Assembly (NCBI RefSeq): GCF_007126775.1
Contig: NZ_SLAP01000249.1
Coordinates: 1-37,902 of the forward strand
Origin: Cecembia sp.
GTDB lineage: Bacteria; Bacteroidota; Bacteroidia; Cytophagales; Cyclobacteriaceae
Direction of reading: 5' to 3'
Length of the DNA stretch: 37,902 nt
Under the pieces are notes generated by a model. That model worked only from the letters and a program-made list of their open reading frames with translations. It did not search any database and had not been told where the DNA came from. The stretch's first letter is position 1. Each line of letters opens with the position of its first letter. Of this stretch, positions 34,729 through 37,902 are shown piece after piece. Both the position numbers and the translations under genes were made by a program.

Positions 34729-37674
34729 TTATTTCAGTGCCTGGTAGAGGATTTCTACAGGATGTAAGGCCTTTTTTCCTGTCCCATCAGCAATCTGATG
34801 GCGACAGGAAGTTCCAGGAGCAGCGATCAGGGTATTTTCAGAAGCCTCCCTTACAGCTGGAAACAGCACCATCTCCCCTATTTGCATACTGAGGTCATAA
34901 TGCTCTTCTTCATAGCCAAATGAACCTGCCATGCCACAGCAACCTGATGGAATGACCTGCACGTTATAGTTTTTCGGCAAAGACAATAATCTTTGGGTCC
35001 AGTTAAGGGAAGAAAGGGCCTTTTGGTGGCAATGACCATGGAGTTTGATCAACCTAGATTCCTCTGTGAAAGCGTCTTCATTAATATTTCCATTGGCAAT
35101 TTCTTTCCCTAAAAACTCATCGATCAATTGGGTGTGAAACTTTAGCTTTTTCGCTTTCTCAACCAGTTCCGGACTTACCAAACGCGGATATTCATCTTTA
35201 AAGCTGAGGATGGCTGAGGGTTCAATACCTATCAGCGGACTATTTCCGTCCACCAGGTCTGAAAAGATCCTTACATTGGCATCTGCATGCTTTCTTGCTT
35301 TTTCCAATAAACCTTTAGAAATCGCTGATCGACCACTTTCTTCATGCTTGACCACCTTTACCTCATAACCCAATCTTCTTAATAACTGAATGGCAATAAT
35401 CCCAATAGGGGTATCATTGTAATTGGTGAATTCGTCCACAAAGAGATAAACACTCTTGATGACTTTTTCCGGCTTCGGCAATTGATGGTAATTCCTTTTG
35501 TACCAATTGAACAAGTTTATTGAATGAATTCGGGGAAGTTCACGCTGTGGGGCAACGCGCAATGCTTTTTTCATCAGTGCACCTGTAAACTTATTGCTTA
35601 AGGTAAAATTTGCAAGAATAGGGGTTGTGGAAGCCAATTTATTCAGCTCATTGATATGGGCAAAGGCTTTTGACCTAAGGGGGACGCCGTGGGTTTTATG
35701 GTATTGGTATTGGAATTCCGCCTTCATACTTGCCATATCCACGTTAGAAGGGCACTCTGCCGTGCAACCCTTACAGGAAAGGCAAAGGTCCAAGGCCTCT
35801 TTGATCTCAGGATGATCAAAAGGATTAGGCTTTTGGTCCAATGTTAGAAATTCCCTCAGTACGTTAGCCCTTCCCCTTGTTGTGTCTTTTTCATTTCTGC
35901 TGGCCTGATAGCTAGGACACATAGTACCTCCTGAGGATGGTAGTTTTCTGCAATCTCCTGACCCATTACATTTCTCCGCCAATCTCAAAATCCCACCCAC
36001 ACCTGAAAAATCCATCAAAGTATCCTGCACGGGGGTTTCCATATCCGCCTCATAACGCAAAGAAGTATTCATGGGCGCAGTATCCACAATTTTACCAGGA
36101 TTAAATATATTATTTGGATCCCAGGTATACTTGATCCTCCTGAAGAGTTGGTAATTTTCTTCTCCCACCATCAAGGGAATAAAAGGTGCCCGAACCCTTC
36201 CATCTCCATGCTCTCCTGAAAGGGAACCATTGTATTTCTTTACCAATTTGGCCACATCCAAAGAAATATTGTAAAAAGCTTCCTGATCGGCTTTCTTTTT
36301 AAGATCCAAAATTGGTCTCAGGTGAATTTCTCCTGCACCGGCATGGGCGTAATGAACCGGCTTTTGGCCGTAGCCTTCCATCATGTTATCAAATTCAGCA
36401 ATATAATCTGCCAGGTCTATGATGTCCACAGCGGTGTCTTCTATGCAGGCCACTGCTTTTCTGTCTCCAGGAATATTGGCCAAAAGTCCCAATCCGGCAC
36501 TTCTTAATGCCCATGCAGACTTGGTCAAGCTTGGGTCTATTACTGGGAAGGCATATCCCAGACCGGATCCTTTGAGATCTTCTACAAATGCATTTCCTTT
36601 TTCCCTTGCCTCTTCTTCGGATTTTCCTCTGAACTCAACCATCAAAAGTGCCAAAGGGTCCCCCTCAACAAAATATCTGTTTTTACTGTATTCTAGACTT
36701 TCCTTAGTGCAGTCCAGAATGATTTTGTCCATCAGTTCCACTGCAGTTGCCGGATGTTTCATGGCTACTTGGGCAGCTTTCATGCTTTCATTGATGCTGG
36801 CAAAATGCGCTGCTACCACTATCTCCACTGGATCAGGTAGTGGATCAAGGGCAATTTTTATTTCAGTAGTAAAAGCCAGCGTACCTTCCGAACCTGAAAG
36901 CAAGTGACAGAAATTAAAAGGCAGACCATCTGCGGTAAAAAGCTCAGATTCCAGCAAGGCATCCACGGCATAACCAGTATTGCGTCTGTGGATGGATTTT
37001 TTTGGAAAATTATCTCTTATATTTTTTTGAGTGGAAGGATCAGACAGTTCTTTTTTAACAGCGCTGTATATCTTTCCTTCCAATCCAGGAGTCCTACATT
37101 TACCTTCGAATGCTGCTTTATCTAAATTTCCAAAAACAGCCTTTGAGCCATCACTTAGTAAGGTATGCAATTCCAAGACTTTATCCCTTGTCGTTCCGTA
37201 CACAATGGAAGTGGTACCAGAGGAGTTATTCCCCACCATACCTCCGATCATGGCCCTATTGGCCGTAGAAGTAATCGGACTGAAAAACAGCCCATAAGGT
37301 TTTAAAAAATTATTCAACTCATCCCTTACCACACCAGGTTGCACCCTAACCCATCTTTCTTCTTTATTGAACTCCAAAATAGAGACAAAGTGCTTGGACA
37401 CATCCACTATGATACCATTGCCTACACATTGCCCGGCAAGAGAGGTTCCTGCTGTCCTTGGGACAAGAGAAGTTTTGTTGGCGCTCGCAAACTGAATCAG
37501 TTTAATGATATCGGATTCATTCTTTGGGAAGGCCACTGCCAATGGAATTTCCCTGTATACTGAAGCATCCGTGGCATAGAGGGTTTTTGTAAGTTTATCA
37601 AAATGGATTTCTCCCTCCAATTTCACGGAAAGTCTCTTTAAAAGTGGCAATAAGTCAGGTTTGGTCGCTATCAT
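34729..37674 (-). CDS. FAD-binding and 4Fe-4S dehydrogenase, GlcD/YdiJ-like fusion
   Basis: A 981-residue cytosolic fusion. The N-terminal FAD-linked oxidase part (about 1-530) has LVPRTAGTSLAGQCVGNG (70-87), the phosphate-loop region NNSSGTTSIVYGTT, and SGEHGDGRVRAPF (486-498) of the GlcD/D-LDH group. Two Fe-S motifs follow: CNGSGDCRK...TMCPSYQA (Cys569, 575, 586) and CLSCKGCTAECP (Cys631, 634, 637, 641). The last part is a CCG-type (GlpC-like) domain with HGHCHQKAL and SGCCGMAGSFGYEEEH. E. coli YdiJ and plant-type D-2-hydroxyglutarate dehydrogenases have this layout, so it likely oxidises a D-2-hydroxyacid and passes electrons to a quinone or cytochrome. Substrate is not readable. It is monocistronic and diverges from the next gene. 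Confidence 0.95.
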   Translation of the reverse strand: MIATKPDLLPLLKRLSVKLEGEIHFDKLTKTLYATDASVYREIPLAVAFPKNESDIIKLIQFASANKTSLVPRTAGTSLAGQCVGNGIIVDVSKHFVSILEFNKEERWVRVQPGVVRDELNNFLKPYGLFFSPITSTANRAMIGGMVGNNSSGTTSIVYGTTRDKVLELHTLLSDGSKAVFGNLDKAAFEGKCRTPGLEGKIYSAVKKELSDPSTQKNIRDNFPKKSIHRRNTGYAVDALLESELFTADGLPFNFCHLLSGSEGTLAFTTEIKIALDPLPDPVEIVVAAHFASINESMKAAQVAMKHPATAVELMDKIILDCTKESLEYSKNRYFVEGDPLALLMVEFRGKSEEEAREKGNAFVEDLKGSGLGYAFPVIDPSLTKSAWALRSAGLGLLANIPGDRKAVACIEDTAVDIIDLADYIAEFDNMMEGYGQKPVHYAHAGAGEIHLRPILDLKKKADQEAFYNISLDVAKLVKKYNGSLSGEHGDGRVRAPFIPLMVGEENYQLFRRIKYTWDPNNIFNPGKIVDTAPMNTSLRYEADMETPVQDTLMDFSGVGGILRLAEKCNGSGDCRKLPSSGGTMCPSYQASRNEKDTTRGRANVLREFLTLDQKPNPFDHPEIKEALDLCLSCKGCTAECPSNVDMASMKAEFQYQYHKTHGVPLRSKAFAHINELNKLASTTPILANFTLSNKFTGALMKKALRVAPQRELPRIHSINLFNWYKRNYHQLPKPEKVIKSVYLFVDEFTNYNDTPIGIIAIQLLRRLGYEVKVVKHEESGRSAISKGLLEKARKHADANVRIFSDLVDGNSPLIGIEPSAILSFKDEYPRLVSPELVEKAKKLKFHTQLIDEFLGKEIANGNINEDAFTEESRLIKLHGHCHQKALSSLNWTQRLLSLPKNYNVQVIPSGCCGMAGSFGYEEEHYDLSMQIGEMVLFPAVREASENTLIAAPGTSCRHQIADGTGKKALHPVEILYQALK

Positions 37675-37754
37675 ATGGCAAAATTAATCAATAAGGTAAT
37701 GTCTATGATTGAGGGGAGGAAATTAAATACAAAATAATTCTTCATGAGGAAAAT

Positions 37755-37785
37755 TTTGTCAAAAGTTTAAAATTTACTATTTTAG
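37755..37785 (+). promoter_or_regulatory. Candidate promoter of the last gene
   Basis: TTTG at 37755-37758, 19 bases, then TATTTTAG at 37778-37785, a partial match to TAnnTTTG at ideal spacing. It would place the transcription start at or very near the ATG (leaderless), which is a weakness. Confidence 0.3.
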
Positions 37786-37789
37786 AAAC

Positions 37790-37902
37790 ATGGCAGGAGG
37801 AACATCAGCATTTAATATGGTACAGTCTTCTAAAGACAATAAAAGCATTCGGTCCGGTAGGAGCAGGAAGGCAGAGAATCCCTATAATTCTTCAACCGTC
37901 CA
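37790..37902 (+). CDS. Start of a small hypothetical protein (3' end outside window)
   Basis: An open frame from ATG at 37790 to the window end gives 37 residues (MAGGTSAFNMVQSS, then a basic stretch KSIRSGRSRKAEN). It is hydrophilic, Ser- and Lys/Arg-rich and shows no signal peptide. A second Met at 37817 is an alternative start. The upstream region to the divergent dehydrogenase is 115 bases. Too short to assign; the basic character may mean a nucleic-acid or ribosome-associated protein (weak inference). Confidence 0.55.
   Translation, partial: MAGGTSAFNMVQSSKDNKSIRSGRSRKAENPYNSSTV

Noticed and set aside
1-37902. CRISPR arrays, tRNAs, rRNAs, transposases or integrases
   Set aside because: I saw no spaced repeats, tRNA-like cloverleaf, rRNA sequence or recombinase motifs on either strand, though weak RNA genes could be missed by eye.

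Overview
The window is about 37.9 kb of AT-rich chromosomal DNA. It looks like a member of the Bacteroidota, most likely order Cytophagales and near Cyclobacteriaceae (inference). Supporting signs are a PorV/PorU-type pair of the type IX secretion system, Bacteroidota-style lipoproteins, A-rich translation starts with few Shine-Dalgarno sites, and several candidate promoters resembling the Bacteroidota -7 element TAnnTTTG. I see no tRNA, rRNA, CRISPR array, insertion sequence or phage gene, so this reads as core chromosome rather than an island.

Layout. 1-5069 (+): the 3' part of a TamB-like gene, then a tight set of class I photolyase, a DUF2027/Smr-domain protein and an unrecognised helical protein. 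5073-12970 (-): a five-gene redox/envelope operon (exported rhodanese, DUF547 lipoprotein, FAD/NAD oxidoreductase, NapH/NosR-like polyferredoxin membrane protein, family 2 glycosyltransferase). An FNR/CRP-type regulator, an orphan HsdR_N-like nuclease-fold protein and a helix-hairpin-helix protein lie upstream. 13193-14470 (+): hemA, ending tail to tail with the next minus-strand operon inside a shared hairpin. 14467-18414 (-): cystathionine gamma-synthase-type enzyme, DPM-like glycosyltransferase, exported Gfo/Idh/MocA oxidoreductase, and a lipoprotein of unknown function. 18477-19519 (+): a TVP38/TMEM64 membrane protein and a very acidic small lipoprotein. 19565-25703 (-): a PorV2-PorU2 pair (outer-membrane barrel plus a large C25 gingipain/sortase-like protein). 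26097-31552 (+): a PadR regulator with a tandem-PspC membrane protein, a beta-CASP metallo-beta-lactamase protein and a subtilase lipoprotein. 31640-34704 (+): a TPP riboswitch followed by thiM-thiE-thiD-tenA, a thiamin salvage operon. 34729-37674 (-): a 981-residue FAD/Fe-S dehydrogenase of the GlcD/YdiJ type. The window ends with the start of a small unrecognised gene.

How the parts may work together. The strongest candidate for an under-described system is the redox operon with its FNR-like regulator: a cytosolic NAD(P)H flavoprotein, a membrane Fe-S electron conduit and two exported cysteine-containing proteins in one transcript. The second is the PorV2-PorU2 pair, which appears to be a T9SS-related sortase module separate from canonical PorU/PorV. 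The thi operon is a standard, fully interpretable salvage unit, but its riboswitch shows a visible alternative pairing that could be the expression platform.
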